The translations under genes were made by a program, and so were the position numbers. Positions 10,301 to 22,299 of a stretch of DNA of 64,000 nt are shown here, piece by piece (position 1 is the first letter of the stretch; every line of letters begins with the position of its first letter). The notes below the pieces were generated by a model that was not told where the DNA came from, made no database searches, and was given only the letters and a program-made list of their open reading frames with translations. The DNA comes from Rhynchopus euleeides (taxonomy: Eukaryota; Euglenozoa; Diplonemea; Diplonemida; Diplonemidae): the NCBI GenBank assembly GCA_963210315.1, contig OY723260.1, positions 868,001 through 932,000 of the forward strand. The letters are read 5' to 3'.

Positions 10301-13300
10301 ACTTTGCGAAATCGAGGCTCATCCGAGGTGAAAAATCACGAAAAATCGCATTGTCTTTTTCCCGTACAAAACCATGAAAAACCAAGTGTGACCCAATGGG
10401 AAATCTATTTTTTGACTTTTTTTGTGGAATCGGATTCCACTCGGTTTTTCGATTCCGGAATCGGATTCTCGATTCCAGGAATCCGATTCCCTGCAGCCCA
10501 TGGGGTGGATTTCGGTCGCCCACCAAAATCCATTTTATGGCCCAGATTCGCGAAAAAAATACAACTAAAAAAACGCAAGCAGAAAAATGACTACCTAATT
10601 TGGCTCGCGGAATCCACGATGACCATTATTTCGCACTGAATCGTCAATCTAAGCATGTTCCTGCCCTCATTTCGCCAGACCCCATTCACTGCTCAGCAAG
10701 AAGTCTCGGTAATCCGACGACTTTGCGAAATCGAGGCTCATCCGAGGTGAAAAATCACGAAAAATCGCATTGTCTTTTTCCCGTACAAAACCATGAAAAA
10801 CCAAGTGTGACCCAATGGGAAATCTATTTTTTGACTTTTTTTGTGGAATCGGATTCCACTCGGTTTTTCGATTCCGGAATCGGATTCTCGATTCCAGGAA
10901 TCCGATTCCCTGCAGCCCATGGGGTGGATTTCGGTCGCCCACCAAAATCCATTTTATGGCCCAGATTCGCGAAAAAAATACAACTAAAAAAACGCAAGCA
11001 GAAAAATGACTACCTAATTTGGCTCGCGGAATCCACGATGACCATTATTTCGCACTGAATCGTCAATCTAAGCATGTTCCTGCCCTCATTTCGCCAGACC
11101 CCATTCACTGCTCAGCAAGAAGTCTCGGTAATCCGACGACTTTGCGAAATCGAGGCTCATCCGAGGTGAAAAATCACGAAAAATCGCATTGTCTTTTTCC
11201 CGTACAAAACCATGAAAAACCAAGTGTGACCCAATGGGAAATCTATTTTTTGACTTTTTTTGTGGAATCGGATTCCACTCGGTTTTTCGATTCCGGAATC
11301 GGATTCTCGATTCCAGGAATCCGATTCCCTGCAGCCCATGGGGTGGATTTCGGTCGCCCACCAAAATCCATTTTATGGCCCAGATTCGCGAAAAAAATAC
11401 AACTAAAAAAACGCAAGCAGAAAAATGACTACCTAATTTGGCTCGCGGAATCCACGATGACCATTATTTCGCACTGAATCGTCAATCTAAGCATGTTCCT
11501 GCCCTCATTTCGCCAGACCCCATTCACTGCTCAGCAAGAAGTCTCGGTAATCCGACGACTTTGCGAAATCGAGGCTCATCCGAGGTGAAAAATCACGAAA
11601 AATCGCATTGTCTTTTTCCCGTACAAAACCATGAAAAACCAAGTGTGACCCAATGGGAAATCTATTTTTTGACTTTTTTTGTGGAATCGGATTCCACTCG
11701 GTTTTTCGATTCCGGAATCGGATTCTCGATTCCAGGAATCCGATTCCCTGCAGCCCATGGGGTGGATTTCGGTCGCCCACCAAAATCCATTTTATGGCCC
11801 AGATTCGCGAAAAAAATACAACTAAAAAAACGCAAGCAGAAAAATGACTACCTAATTTGGCTCGCGGAATCCACGATGACCATTATTTCGCACTGAATCG
11901 TCAATCTAAGCATGTTCCTGCCCTCATTTCGCCAGACCCCATTCACTGCTCAGCAAGAAGTCTCGGTAATCCGACGACTTTGCGAAATCGAGGCTCATCC
12001 GAGGTGAAAAATCACGAAAAATCGCATTGTCTTTTTCCCGTACAAAACCATGAAAAACCAAGTGTGACCCAATGGGAAATCTATTTTTTGACTTTTTTTG
12101 TGGAATCGGATTCCACTCGGTTTTTCGATTCCGGAATCGGATTCTCGATTCCAGGAATCCGATTCCCTGCAGCCCATGGGGTGGATTTCGGTCGCCCACC
12201 AAAATCCATTTTATGGCCCAGATTCGCGAAAAAAATACAACTAAAAAAACGCAAGCAGAAAAATGACTACCTAATTTGGCTCGCGGAATCCACGATGACC
12301 ATTATTTCGCACTGAATCGTCAATCTAAGCATGTTCCTGCCCTCATTTCGCCAGACCCCATTCACTGCTCAGCAAGAAGTCTCGGTAATCCGACGACTTT
12401 GCGAAATCGAGGCTCATCCGAGGTGAAAAATCACGAAAAATCGCATTGTCTTTTTCCCGTACAAAACCATGAAAAACCAAGTGTGACCCAATGGGAAATC
12501 TATTTTTTGACTTTTTTTGTGGAATCGGATTCCACTCGGTTTTTCGATTCCGGAATCGGATTCTCGATTCCAGGAATCCGATTCCCTGCAGCCCATGGGG
12601 TGGATTTCGGTCGCCCACCAAAATCCATTTTATGGCCCAGATTCGCGAAAAAAATACAACTAAAAAAACGCAAGCAGAAAAATGACTACCTAATTTGGCT
12701 CGCGGAATCCACGATGACCATTATTTCGCACTGAATCGTCAATCTAAGCATGTTCCTGCCCTCATTTCGCCAGACCCCATTCACTGCTCAGCAAGAAGTC
12801 TCGGTAATCCGACGACTTTGCGAAATCGAGGCTCATCCGAGGTGAAAAATCACGAAAAATCGCATTGTCTTTTTCCCGTACAAAACCATGAAAAACCAAG
12901 TGTGACCCAATGGGAAATCTATTTTTTGACTTTTTTTGTGGAATCGGATTCCACTCGGTTTTTCGATTCCGGAATCGGATTCTCGATTCCAGGAATCCGA
13001 TTCCCTGCAGCCCATGGGGTGGATTTCGGTCGCCCACCAAAATCCATTTTATGGCCCAGATTCGCGAAAAAAATACAACTAAAAAAACGCAAGCAGAAAA
13101 ATGACTACCTAATTTGGCTCGCGGAATCCACGATGACCATTATTTCGCACTGAATCGTCAATCTAAGCATGTTCCTGCCCTCATTTCGCCAGACCCCATT
13201 CACTGCTCAGCAAGAAGTCTCGGTAATCCGACGACTTTGCGAAATCGAGGCTCATCCGAGGTGAAAAATCACGAAAAATCGCATTGTCTTTTTCCCGTAC

Positions 13301-13436
13301 AAAACCATGAAAAACCAAGTGTCACCCAATGGGAAATCTATTTTTTGACTTTTTTTGTGGAATCGGATTCCACTCGGTTTTTCGATTCCGGAATCGGATT
13401 CTCGATTCCAGGAATCCGATTCCCTGCAGCCCATGG
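7348..13436. repeat. 419-bp satellite, 14 full units plus a half unit
   Basis: GTCTCGGTAATCCGACG recurs at 7351, 7770 and every 419 bases to 13217. That gives 14 complete units and a fifteenth that stops after 220 bases. Units look identical by eye; the one difference I noticed is GTGTCACCC for GTGTGACCC in the last unit. Each unit holds a GGAATCGGATTCC palindrome cluster and A or T runs. The repeated open frames (152, 92, 64 and 60 codons) are artefacts of the repeat. The right end abuts a Harbinger transposase. Such uniformity suggests very recent amplification, gene conversion, or an assembly effect. Confidence 0.95.
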
Positions 13437-14341
13437 TTATATGTCTGTATTACTTGTATCGGAGGCCCACAATGAACGAACTCGCGGCCAACATAGGGAA
13501 GGGCACATCCACAAAAACTGTGGGGGAAGTACTGGAGGGAGGGCTGATATTCTTGCATATGTACATGAACGATATTTCTGTTGTCTATGAAAAACTCAGG
13601 ACCGATCAATATAACCACGATGCTCTGTTTCCTGACGTTACCATGATCCTTGATGTTTTCCCTGTATATATCAATCGTATGAAGGATTTTGATATCAATT
13701 ACAGCGGATACTATAAAGAGCCCGTCTTGAAGTTTCAGGGTGCGGTTGACATGAACGGTTCCTTTTGTTACATTTCAGGAGGGCATCCAGGTTGCAGGCC
13801 CGACAGCAAGATCTGGGGGACGTCAGTGAAAGATCCGTACACCAGTCATCCAGATCTCACAAATAAGGATGTGATTCTTGCTGATGGAGCCTACTCCGGT
13901 GCCTGGAAATGTGTCATTGGCTCACGTCGGTCAAGGATGCCGGGCCCTGACGAAAACCGGGAGGGCGTCTTGCCCACATGTGACCTGCGAGCACAAATCC
14001 AGTCGGAGTATAATTCAGGGCACGGTTTTTCAAGGGGGAAGGTGGAACGTGCATTTGCACGGGTCAAGACATTTGCTGTTGTCGGGAAACCCTGGACGTG
14101 TGTTAAAGATTTGAATGGAATCCGGAAGGTAAGTCGTGCTGTGTTTCTTGCTGCGAATGTCAGCAATTTTATATATCGCTTGGGGATCGCAGAAATTCCC
14201 GTTGGGCCTTTCGAAAACATTGTGAGCGACGTTGTCCCCGTACCTGACAGAAAGGGAAAAACCGCGGACGAAGCTGAAGAAGAAGAGGCACCTCTAACGC
14301 AGGAGGAGGAGGTTGAAAAGGAGTGGTATGATCGATACTAG
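13433..14341 (+). CDS. PIF/Harbinger-type DDE transposase, 5'-truncated
   Basis: 302 residues from an ATG created at the satellite junction, ending TAG. Residues about 10-45 look like the helix-turn-helix that precedes Harbinger catalytic domains (RRPTMNELAANIGKGTS). The DDE_Tnp_4-like core follows: the first Asp in ILDVFP, with GAVDMNG and HPGCRPDSKIW blocks, the second Asp in LADGAYSG, and Glu in KVERAFARVK. The C-terminus is acidic. Harbinger transposases usually have more sequence before the helix-turn-helix, so the 5' part appears replaced by the satellite. No MYB-like partner gene and no terminal repeats are visible nearby. It probably moved a PIF/Harbinger element once; activity now is doubtful. 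Confidence 0.8.
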   Translation: MVICLYYLYRRPTMNELAANIGKGTSTKTVGEVLEGGLIFLHMYMNDISVVYEKLRTDQYNHDALFPDVTMILDVFPVYINRMKDFDINYSGYYKEPVLKFQGAVDMNGSFCYISGGHPGCRPDSKIWGTSVKDPYTSHPDLTNKDVILADGAYSGAWKCVIGSRRSRMPGPDENREGVLPTCDLRAQIQSEYNSGHGFSRGKVERAFARVKTFAVVGKPWTCVKDLNGIRKVSRAVFLAANVSNFIYRLGIAEIPVGPFENIVSDVVPVPDRKGKTADEAEEEEAPLTQEEEVEKEWYDRY

Positions 14342-15560
14342 TACTGGATGACACAATAGTGGAGGGGGGAAGGGAGGGAAGGGGGGCGAACACTCATCTC
14401 GTGAATCTTCCGATTCACAAAACTCAGCAGGACGGAGTATTGTGTGCTGCAGTCCTCCCCCTCACCTCCTCATTACTCCACCTGATTTGACCAATTGTGG
14501 GCCGCAACACTGCACAACGCCTCCAACCACCACCAAACTCAGGTCCATGACGTTTCTCGCAAGCTCGCCGCACCGCCGGGGGGAGGGTCGGAAGGGGCAG
14601 TCAGGGGCCAGCATCACTGCGCAGAGAACTGTGCCGTCAAACTCCGTCTTGAACAGCAATTTTTGGGGGCATTTTTTCACCAAAAAAAATCACTCTGCGG
14701 GCCAAGTCGAAGACTTGTTTGGGGAATTTTGGTGTCCCCAAATTTTTCAAATTTCGAGAAATAAGCACACTTTGCTAAACTGGACCCAACTCCCCACACT
14801 CTTTTTTTAGCGAAAAACAGCAAATTTCGGCCGATTTTTTCTCATTTTTTTTCATTTTTTTTCACCGACTTTTCCATACCCCCAGTTGCCCAATTTTTGA
14901 CATTTTTTCAGAAAAATTGGGGCTGTTACCCTCCACGGGCGAATCCCCCATTTTTCACAGTTTTTTCAAAATATCGGACTGAATTTGGGCAATTCGGTGT
15001 CGAAAACCTGTTCCGACAGGCCCATACACCCCATTTTAGGGCATACCCAGTGGTTTCTGGGTGGTTGTTGGGTTGTAGGGTGCCTACAACCTGGTTGCAG
15101 GGTGCTTGCAGGGTGGTTGCAGGGTCCTTTTTTTGAGTAAAAATACGCATTTTAACGCACCTCTACTGGTCGTAGAGGCCCGGGATGATATACAATGTAC
15201 CCCAGGGATGCCTAGGGTACGTTTTTCACCCGAAAAACACCCGAAATGGGGTCTAGTTGCCCCGATTTTGTCATTTTTTCATGAAAATCGGGATTTTGCC
15301 CAAAATGGGCAAAACCCCCTTTTTTTCACCGATTTTTCGAAAATTCTGACCGAAAATGGGCAACTAAGTGTGAAAAACCGGTTTCGTTGGGTCCACAGAC
15401 ATATTTTTGAGGTGGGTACACCCATTTTAGGTGCCAATAACCCTTGTTTGGGGTCGGAAAAATTTTTATTACATTTTTTTCAAGTACATCCGGGCCCCTA
15501 GGGGGGGGGGGGGTTTATAGACGGTCCCATATTGTTAAGAGTGTTGGAGTGCACGCCTCC
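14342..15560. other. Non-coding AT-run-rich stretch with a diverged duplication
   Basis: No protein-like frame. Two halves, about 14880-15140 and 15230-15490, share an order of motifs: a TTTTTT-rich block, CCCCATTTT-like words, GGGCAA and a CACCCATTTTAGG-type word. They look like old tandem copies. A G run of about 14 closes the region near 15500. Confidence 0.4.
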
Positions 15561-15599
15561 TGAAGGTGTGGTGTTGGGCAGGACGAAAAGCCGACGGCT

Positions 15600-16260
15600 A
15601 GATACTCCTGTGTGCTATGGGTTGCTGAAGGTTGCTGAAGGTTGCTGTAGGTTGCTGTAGGTTGCTGGGAGCTGGAAACGGTCAGGAACAGGTGTTTTCT
15701 GGCTTTTTCTAGCTTTTTCTAGCTGTTGCTGGGCTGGATCGAGGTTGCTGTAGGTTGCTGTAGGTTGCTGTAGGTTGCTGTAGGTTGCTGTAGGTTGCTG
15801 GAGGTTGCTGTAGGTTGCTGGGAGCTGGGAACGGTCAGGAACAGGTGTTTTCTGGCTTTTTCTAGCTTTTCCTAGCTGTTGCTGGGCTGGATCGAGGTTG
15901 CTGTAGGTTGCTGTAGGTTGCTGTAGGTTGCTGTAGGTTGCTGTAGGTTGCTGGGAGCTGGGAACGGTCAGGAACAGGTGTTTTCTAGCTTTTTCTAGCT
16001 TTTTCTAGCTTTTCCTAGCTTTTCCTAGCTTTTCCTAGCTTTTCCTAGCTTTTCCTAGCTTTTCCTAGCTTTTCCTAGCTTTTCCTAGCTTTTCCTAGCT
16101 GTTGCTGGGCTGGATCGAGGTTGCTGGAGGTTGCTGTAGGTTGCTGGTAGCTGGAAGCGGTCAGGAACAGGTGTTTTCTGGCTTTTTCTAGCTTTTTTTA
16201 GCTTTTCCTAGCTTTTCCTAGCTGTTGCTGTGCTGGATCGAGGTTGCTGTACTGGGGCTA
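15600..16260. repeat. Two interleaved 10-bp minisatellites in a higher-order repeat
   Basis: Runs of GGTTGCTGTA alternate with runs of CTTTTCCTAG or CTTTTTCTAG. They are separated by a conserved block containing GGTCAGGAACAGGTGTTTTC and GCTGGGCTGGATCGA. About four higher-order blocks are visible, each with a different number of 10-mers, which fits slippage within blocks. Confidence 0.85.
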
Positions 16261-16283
16261 GATACTCCTGTGCTAACTTGAGA

Positions 16284-17457
16284 ATTTCGTTAGGCAGAAG
16301 TGTCCGACTGCAGGAAAGTGCCGAAATGGGTGCTTAGGACTTAGGCAGAAGTGTGCGACCGCAGGAGAGTGCTGAAATGAGTGTTTAGGACTTAGGCAGA
16401 GGTGTGCGACCGCAGGAGAGTGCTGAAATGAGTGTTTAGGACTTAGGCAGAGGTGTCCGACTGCAGGAGAGTGCCGAAATGGGTGTTTAGGACTTAGGCA
16501 GAAGGGTCCGACTGCAGGAGAGTGCTGAAATGGGTGTTTAGGACGTAGGCAGAAGTGTCCGACCGCAGGAGAGTGCTGAAATGGGTGTTGAGGACTTAGG
16601 CAGAGGTGTCCGACTGCAGGAGAGTGCCGAAATGGGTGTTTAGGACTTAGGCAGAAGTGTCCGACCGCAGGAGAGTGCTGAAATGGGTGTTTAGGACTTA
16701 GGCAGAAGTGTCCGACCGCAGGAGAGTGCCGAAATGGGTGTTTAGGACGTAGGCAGAAGTGTCAGACTGCAGGAGAGTGCCGAAATGGGTGTTTAGGACT
16801 TAGGTAGAGGTGTCAGACTGCAGGAGAGTACCGAAATGGCTGTTTAGGACTTAGGCAGAAGTGTCCGACCGCAGGAGAGTGCCGAAATGGGTATTTAGGA
16901 CGTAGGCAGAAGTGTCAGACTGCAGGAGAGTGCCGAAATGGGTATTTAGGACGTAGGCAGAAGTGTCAGACTGCAGGAGAGTGCCGAAATGGGTGTTTAG
17001 GACTTAGGTAGAGGTGTCAGACTGCAGGAGAGTACCGAAATGGGTGTTTAGGACTTAGGCAGAAGTGTCCGACCGCAGGAGAGTGCCGAAATGGGTATTT
17101 AGGACGTAGGCAGAAGTGTCAGACTGCAGGAGAGTGCCGAAATGGGTGTTTAGGACTTAGGCAGAAGGGTCCGACCGCAGGAGAGTGCTGAAATGGGTGT
17201 TTAGGACTTAGGCAGAGGTGTCAGACTGCAGGAGAGTACCGAAATGGGTGTTTAGGACTTAGGCAGAAGTGTCCGACCGCAGGAGAGTGCCGAAATGGGT
17301 GTTTAGGACGTAGGCAGAAGTGTCAGACTGCAGGAGAGTGCCGAAATGGGTGTTTAGGACTTAGGCAGAAGTGTCCGACCGCAGGAGAGTGCCGAACTGG
17401 GTGTTTAGGACGTAGGCAGAAGTGTCAGACTGCAAGAGAGTACTGAAATGGGTGTTT
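16284..17457. repeat. 51-bp minisatellite, about 23 units
   Basis: The unit is built on GGACTTAGGCAGAAGTGTCC followed by a CTGCAGGAGAGTG-type part and GAAATGGGTGTTTA, with a 51-base period. Variants are point changes such as ACGTAGG for ACTTAGG and GTCAGACTG for GTCCGACCG. The array is split by element H and resumes at 18374. Confidence 0.9.
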
Positions 17458-18373
17458 GTATCCCGCGGGGACACATTGCGACCCTCCCTCCAGCTCACTT
17501 TACCTCCCCGGGGTCTGGGAGGGCAGGGAGTGTAAAGTGCAGGGCGGGGAGTGTAAAGTACTTTACACTCCCCGCGGGTCACTTTACACTCCCTCCAGCT
17601 CACTTTACACTCCCTGCGGGTCTACTTTACACTCCCCGGGAGTTACTTTACACTCCCTGCGGCTACTTTACACTCCCCGGGGCTGACACGCTGAAAATGG
17701 CCAAAAATCGCTAAGGGCCCAGGACCCCTATACACACACCATAACCCCTTCTGGGACCAAAAAGTGCACGAAAGGGGTTCAAACGGCTTAATTCGTTGAT
17801 TTGTTGCATTTCCCTGCATTTTTCAGCAAAAAATCGGATTTTGGCTGGGCGAGGACAATGCGAAAATCGCGAAAAAATGCCAAAAATTTCGATTTTTCAC
17901 AGAGGCCCAACAACGGGTTTCTGGGTGAAAAATGGGCCCAAAACCCCGTTTTTGGGCGATTTTTGGCCGAGAATCGCCGTTTTTTCGCGTTTCTGGGGTA
18001 TTTCTGGTGCAGAAACCAGTCGGAGGCCCAGAAGCGATGACAATTGCGGTATTTCTGCTCAACATGCCTGGGAAGCGCAAAATTTCGCGTTTTTGGGTGA
18101 TTTTTTAGGTGTGGACCCGATTTCCCGGGGCTCCCCGGGGTCAAAATGTGGCCAAAAAGCCCGGGCAGAGGGTCCCACTGCAGGCAATTTCCAGAGGCTC
18201 GGGAGGGCCCGCAAAGGTGTCCCCTTGGGAAACAAACCGAACTACGTCCCTCCCGGGCCCCGCGGGACCCTCTCGGGAGCGTAAAATGCCCCTCGGGCGC
18301 TTCGCGCCCTCGGGTCATTTTACGCTCCCTCGAGGGTCCCTTGGGGCCTCCCCGGGAGGGACGTAAATACTCA
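17458..18373. mobile_element. Foldback-type non-autonomous element H, uninterrupted copy
   Basis: The 916-bp insert begins GTATCCCGCGGGGACAC and ends GACGTAAATACTCA. It interrupts the 51-bp minisatellite, so the empty site is known from neighbouring units (GTGTTTAGGACT) and the flanks show a TT duplication. A second copy at 51457-60654 is also bounded by T runs. The left part is rich in inverted GGGAGTGTAAAG/CTTTACACTCCC words; the right part has a long hairpin around CGGGCGCTTCGCGCCCTCGG. No coding capacity. Superfamily unknown. Confidence 0.75.
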
Positions 18374-18585
18374 TTAGGACTTAGGCAGAAGTGTCCGACC
18401 GCAGGAGAGTGCCGAAATGGGTGTTTAGGACGTAGGCAGAAGTGTCAGACTGCAGGAGAGTGCCGAAATGGGTGTTTAGGACTTAGGCAGAGGTGTCAGA
18501 CTGCAGGAGAGTACTGAAATGGGTGTTTAGGACTTAGGCCGAAGTGTCCGACCGCAGGAGAGTGCTTAAATGGCTGTTTGGGACT
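18374..18585. repeat. 51-bp minisatellite, continuation (about 4 units)
   Basis: Same unit as 16284-17457, in register after element H is excluded. The last unit decays at about 18585. Confidence 0.9.
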
Positions 18586-18590
18586 CCCGT

Positions 18591-19163
18591 GGGCGTGTCG
18601 CACCCTGTGAGTGTTGCTCTGGGTATGGAGTCACAGTCAGTGACAACTGCTGTTGTTGACGGCGCGCTTGGTCCAGGTTTCTGAGGGGTTCCTGTTCAGT
18701 GATTGTTCGACGCTCGGACGCTCGGAAAGCGCCCGCCGCGAATTGGTCCCTGCGAGCGGCCGAGCGTCTTTGCGGCGACCGCGGATCGCGACAACCGTCT
18801 GCGCGGCATGTGGGGGGCGCGGGCGGCGAAGCCGCCCGCGCCCCCCCGCGCCCCTCCGTACAAACGACTTTTGTCGAATGGCTTTGCCACGGTAAGGGAG
18901 ATTTATCATAGGGAGGAGCGGCGCGTGGTTTCTGTTGCTGTTTTGCTTGCTGTTGTTTGCTGTGTTGTTTCTCATCACTGTTGCTGCGTAGTGCAGTTTC
19001 CGCCACGTACGTTGCAGTTGGACGGTTGCACGGTTGGACGGGGGTGCGACCACCACAACGCTTTATCAGGGAATCAGGTTGTGTGTGCGTTGGTGCTCGG
19101 GCCCTCTCGCAGATCTTGACAAGGCAGGCGCGGGCGGCGAAGTCGCCCGCGCCCCCCCCCCCC
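18591..19163. other. Non-coding stretch with two GC hairpins
   Basis: No protein-like frame. GCGGGCGGCGAAGCCGCCCGC (18818 on) and the near-identical GCGGGCGGCGAAGTCGCCCG (19130 on) are strong hairpins about 315 bases apart in the same orientation. They may mark related short inserts. Confidence 0.4.
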
Positions 19164-20351
19164 TAGGCATACTTGTACCCCCATATGGGGAAGGCCAAAA
19201 ATATGGGGGAAATATGGGGGGAATATGGGGGGTTTTTCAAGTCCTGTTCCCCCATATTTCCCCCATATGGGGGATATATGGGGGAAAACCCAGGGGTTCC
19301 TCAGGTGGAAGCAGTCAACAAACAGTTCTCTTCGTTCTGCTTTTCACAGGGTGTGAAGTCAGCGACTGACAGGAGACGTCTAGCACCTTGCAGAGCCATC
19401 TCGCATCGTCGCTTTCTGCGGAGAGGAAACGCTCGGCTGAAGTGCTCGAGTCAGACCACAAAAGGTGCTGTGAGAGCGCCGACCGCCACTTTCTTCAAGT
19501 CTGAGTAGCGGTCATCAGAGCATGCTGTCCAGTAGTCCTGTCTTTGCTGGCAGAACAGTTGCGTCCTGCAGCCAGTCCTTGTACTGGCCTTCACAGGTCT
19601 CATTCCACCCGGCAGATGCAGCTTGAACATGTCAAGCACTGCCTGGTGACGAGCGTCGACTCCGACTTTTCGGCGCTCGGAGCGGTCAAAAGTGGCGGAA
19701 GCGCCTGACACCCCAGAATGCACTGCTTGTGAATTCCCTTGTCTAATAAGGATCCCAGGGGGCAGTTCGCAATCGCAAACACACCAGAGGAGGAGGACAG
19801 CGAGTGTGAGAGTGACGTGCCAGACAGGACTTAAAAACACAAGAGTGTGTGTTGTGAGGAGCTGTTAACCCTGAACGCGCTCTGTGTGTCTGTGCGTATG
19901 TGTCCACCACCGCTGCCGCTGTCACTGCGGTGCCCCGCCAAACCGGGAAGCGTTCGCCCTCCGCTGCCGCTGTATCGGCGCAGGAGAGGAACAGGAGGTC
20001 GGTGCGACCCACCTGGGGGATCTTCCAGGGGGGGGCCAGACCTGGCCACACCTGAACGAGCGCGCACCCCCCAGGATCGGACTCCTGGAGGATCCCCAAC
20101 AAGGCATGATGCCGGTTTCGACGCGCACTTCGTGTGTGTGTGTGCATGAGTGGTTTGATGTTCTCCCGTTGCAGCACGAATACCCCCATATCCCCCCATA
20201 TGGGCCCCATATTTCCCCCATATTCCCCCATATTTTACCGGTTTTTCCCCATATTTTCAGCCTTTTTCCCCATATGGGGGCGGGGTTTTGCGACCCCCCA
20301 TATTTCCCCCAGATTTAGGGGGTTCCCCATATGGGGGGACAAGTATGCCTA
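19164..20351. mobile_element. Element I: hAT-like element with CCCCATATGGGG subterminal palindromes
   Basis: The left end reads TAGGCATACTTGTACCCCCA and the right end is its near-perfect inverse, ending ACAAGTATGCCTA; C or G runs extend both ends. CCCCATATGGGG and CCCATATTTCCCC words crowd the inner side of each end (19185-19290 and 20180-20340). The interior includes a decayed hAT transposase end. No clear 8-bp duplication was found; the right end shares bases with the start of element J, which may hide it. Confidence 0.6.
19380..19660 (-). pseudogene. Remnant of a hAT transposase C-terminal (dimerisation) region
   Basis: The minus strand carries a YW, RY, LKKVA and LTAP pattern like the region before the hAT dimerisation motif. 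One frame away, directly downstream, is SSTSAERFLSAE, the motif itself. A frameshift near 19460 separates them, so the copy is dead. The upstream part of the same frame (to about 19840) has no ATG and is not recognisable. Confidence 0.5.
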
Positions 20352-22029
20352 GGGGGGGTCGAAAGCCCCGTTTTTTTGTCCCAAAATGGTGTTTTTCGAC
20401 ATAGCAGCCGCGGCCCTCTATTTGACCTTCTGACCCCCCAGAACCCACCATACCCCGGTTTTTGGGCCCTAGGAGTCCGATTTTCGGGCTCCCGAGCCCC
20501 GGAAAGTCGATTTTTGATGATGTCAATTTTTCCGTTCCCTATACTGCACCTCCGGGTCATGGCACGGACGCCTGCCACGGGCAGATAGTAAAACACTCTC
20601 ATCCTGGGACGTCCGAGCGCACACCATCCTGCGGCTGTGATTTTCTGATGCAACCGCTCATCCGCGCCACAAACAACGTCGTATCCCAACGATTCGGACA
20701 GTGAGAAGATGCCATCGAATACTGCCATCTGACACAGTCGTTGGGTGGCCTGCTATTGAACTCGGAGCTGCCAGGAACAGGGAGGATGTCATCATAGCCG
20801 ACAGTGATGCATTAGTGTTGATGCCCTCATGAGAATGCTCTCTTAGAATGCAAGGCAGGTAAACTGTCCCGACTAAACACTTGCCACTGCTGCCGTTATC
20901 TGCGAAGCATTTCTCCTGTGGATGCAGACAGTCAAGGGAGGTGGAAGAGCGCAGCGAGTACCCAGCTGCAACGCAGAGCCCGAGCTTATCATCAAGGTTC
21001 TCTTCTGGCGCTCAAGACCAGGGTCCTGTGGGACCTGGTCTCAGAACAGTGTCCGGGTATTTATGCTGCACGCGCCTTATGTAAATGACGAGTGCGCGGA
21101 ACTGGCTAAAGACGCTGCGAAGGATATGCTCGGGACATTCAAGCGTCCTCCGTACGCTGAGGCGAGGAAGGGGATCAAGGAATCACACAGTGCAACTCTC
21201 GCAACAACCATTTCACAGAAGAAGTGCGCGGGCTTCGAATGCACGTCCTGAATAATCAGAAAGTCATTGCACGCCCTGCTCAGCAAGCCATGAGCAAGTC
21301 GTGAGGGTTGGTTCGCAAACCCCCCTCCCGACAGAGGAGACCTTTCAACTTACAAAGAGTTCGTTGGCCAGACCAGCATCTCAGTGTCGGAGCAGTGGCC
21401 AGTTGTGCCGCCTGTCCCTTGCAGCCAAGCACCGCACACTGTGCAAGTTGATGACGGTTCCCACGCTGCATCAGTATGCATCTTTGCATGATCTGGCAGT
21501 GTATACAGAGAAGGAGATGGTGGCTGCCCGCATTCAACAGTTTGGTGCGACGCTGGAGTGGGAAGAGGGTCGAAAGATGCAGGATTGGCACCTATGGAGG
21601 GTCTTGAGGACGCAGGGGAGGAAGGGGTGGAGGAGGTCGAGAAAGTGGGCCTGCACATGGGCTGATAGTGGACTGGCGAACCCGTGCGTGACCCTGAGGT
21701 GCAGTATAGGGAACAAAATTTTGACATCATCAAAAATCGACTTTCCGGGGCTCGGGAGCCCGAAAATCGGACTCCTAGGGCCCAAAAACCGGGGTATGGT
21801 GGGTTCTGGGGGGTCAGAAGGTCAAATAGAGGGCCGCGGCTGCTATGTCATTAGAGGAGGCATAGCAAACGGAAATCCCTAACAAAATTTTGTCTCCGAA
21901 ATTATTTTGGCCAATTTTCTCCCGAAAAACCTAGAAACCAGACCCACCGCACATCGAGAATGTCATTTTTCGGTGATTTCTGGGGTCTGGGGGCCTTTTG
22001 CCACCCTCCCGTGCCTCATCATGTGTTGA

Positions 22030-22285
22030 TCCCTCCTTTATTAATTGTCAGGTAGGTAACCCTGCACGGGTGTTGTCACCGTTGATCACTCTTTATTAAC
22101 TGTTAGGCGGGTAAACCCTGCACGGGTGTTGTCACTGTTGATCGCTCTTTACTAATTGTTAGGCGGGTTAACCCTGCACGGGTGTTGAGCCCTCTTTGTT
22201 AATTGTCAAGTGGGTAACCCTGCACGGGTGTTGTCACTGGTGATCACTCTTTACTAATTGTTAGGCGGGTTAACCCTGCACGGGT
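22030..22285. repeat. About 58-bp tandem repeat near the left end of A
   Basis: About five copies of a unit containing AACCCTGCACGGGTGTTG and CTCTTTACTAATTGTTAGGC. Some units lack the middle part, giving uneven spacing. Subterminal position suggests a role in end recognition, which is inference. Confidence 0.75.
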
Positions 22286-22299
22286 CCTGGCCCGTGCCT

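Noticed and set aside
7667-13590. Repeated 152-codon ORFs across the satellite
   Set aside because: Identical in every unit and shared with overlapping ORFs on both strands; the unit shows no protein-like composition.
19451-19840. Secreted-protein-like ORF with a hydrophobic N-terminus
   Set aside because: No ATG starts it, and its end matches a decayed hAT transposase region with the motif continuing one frame away.
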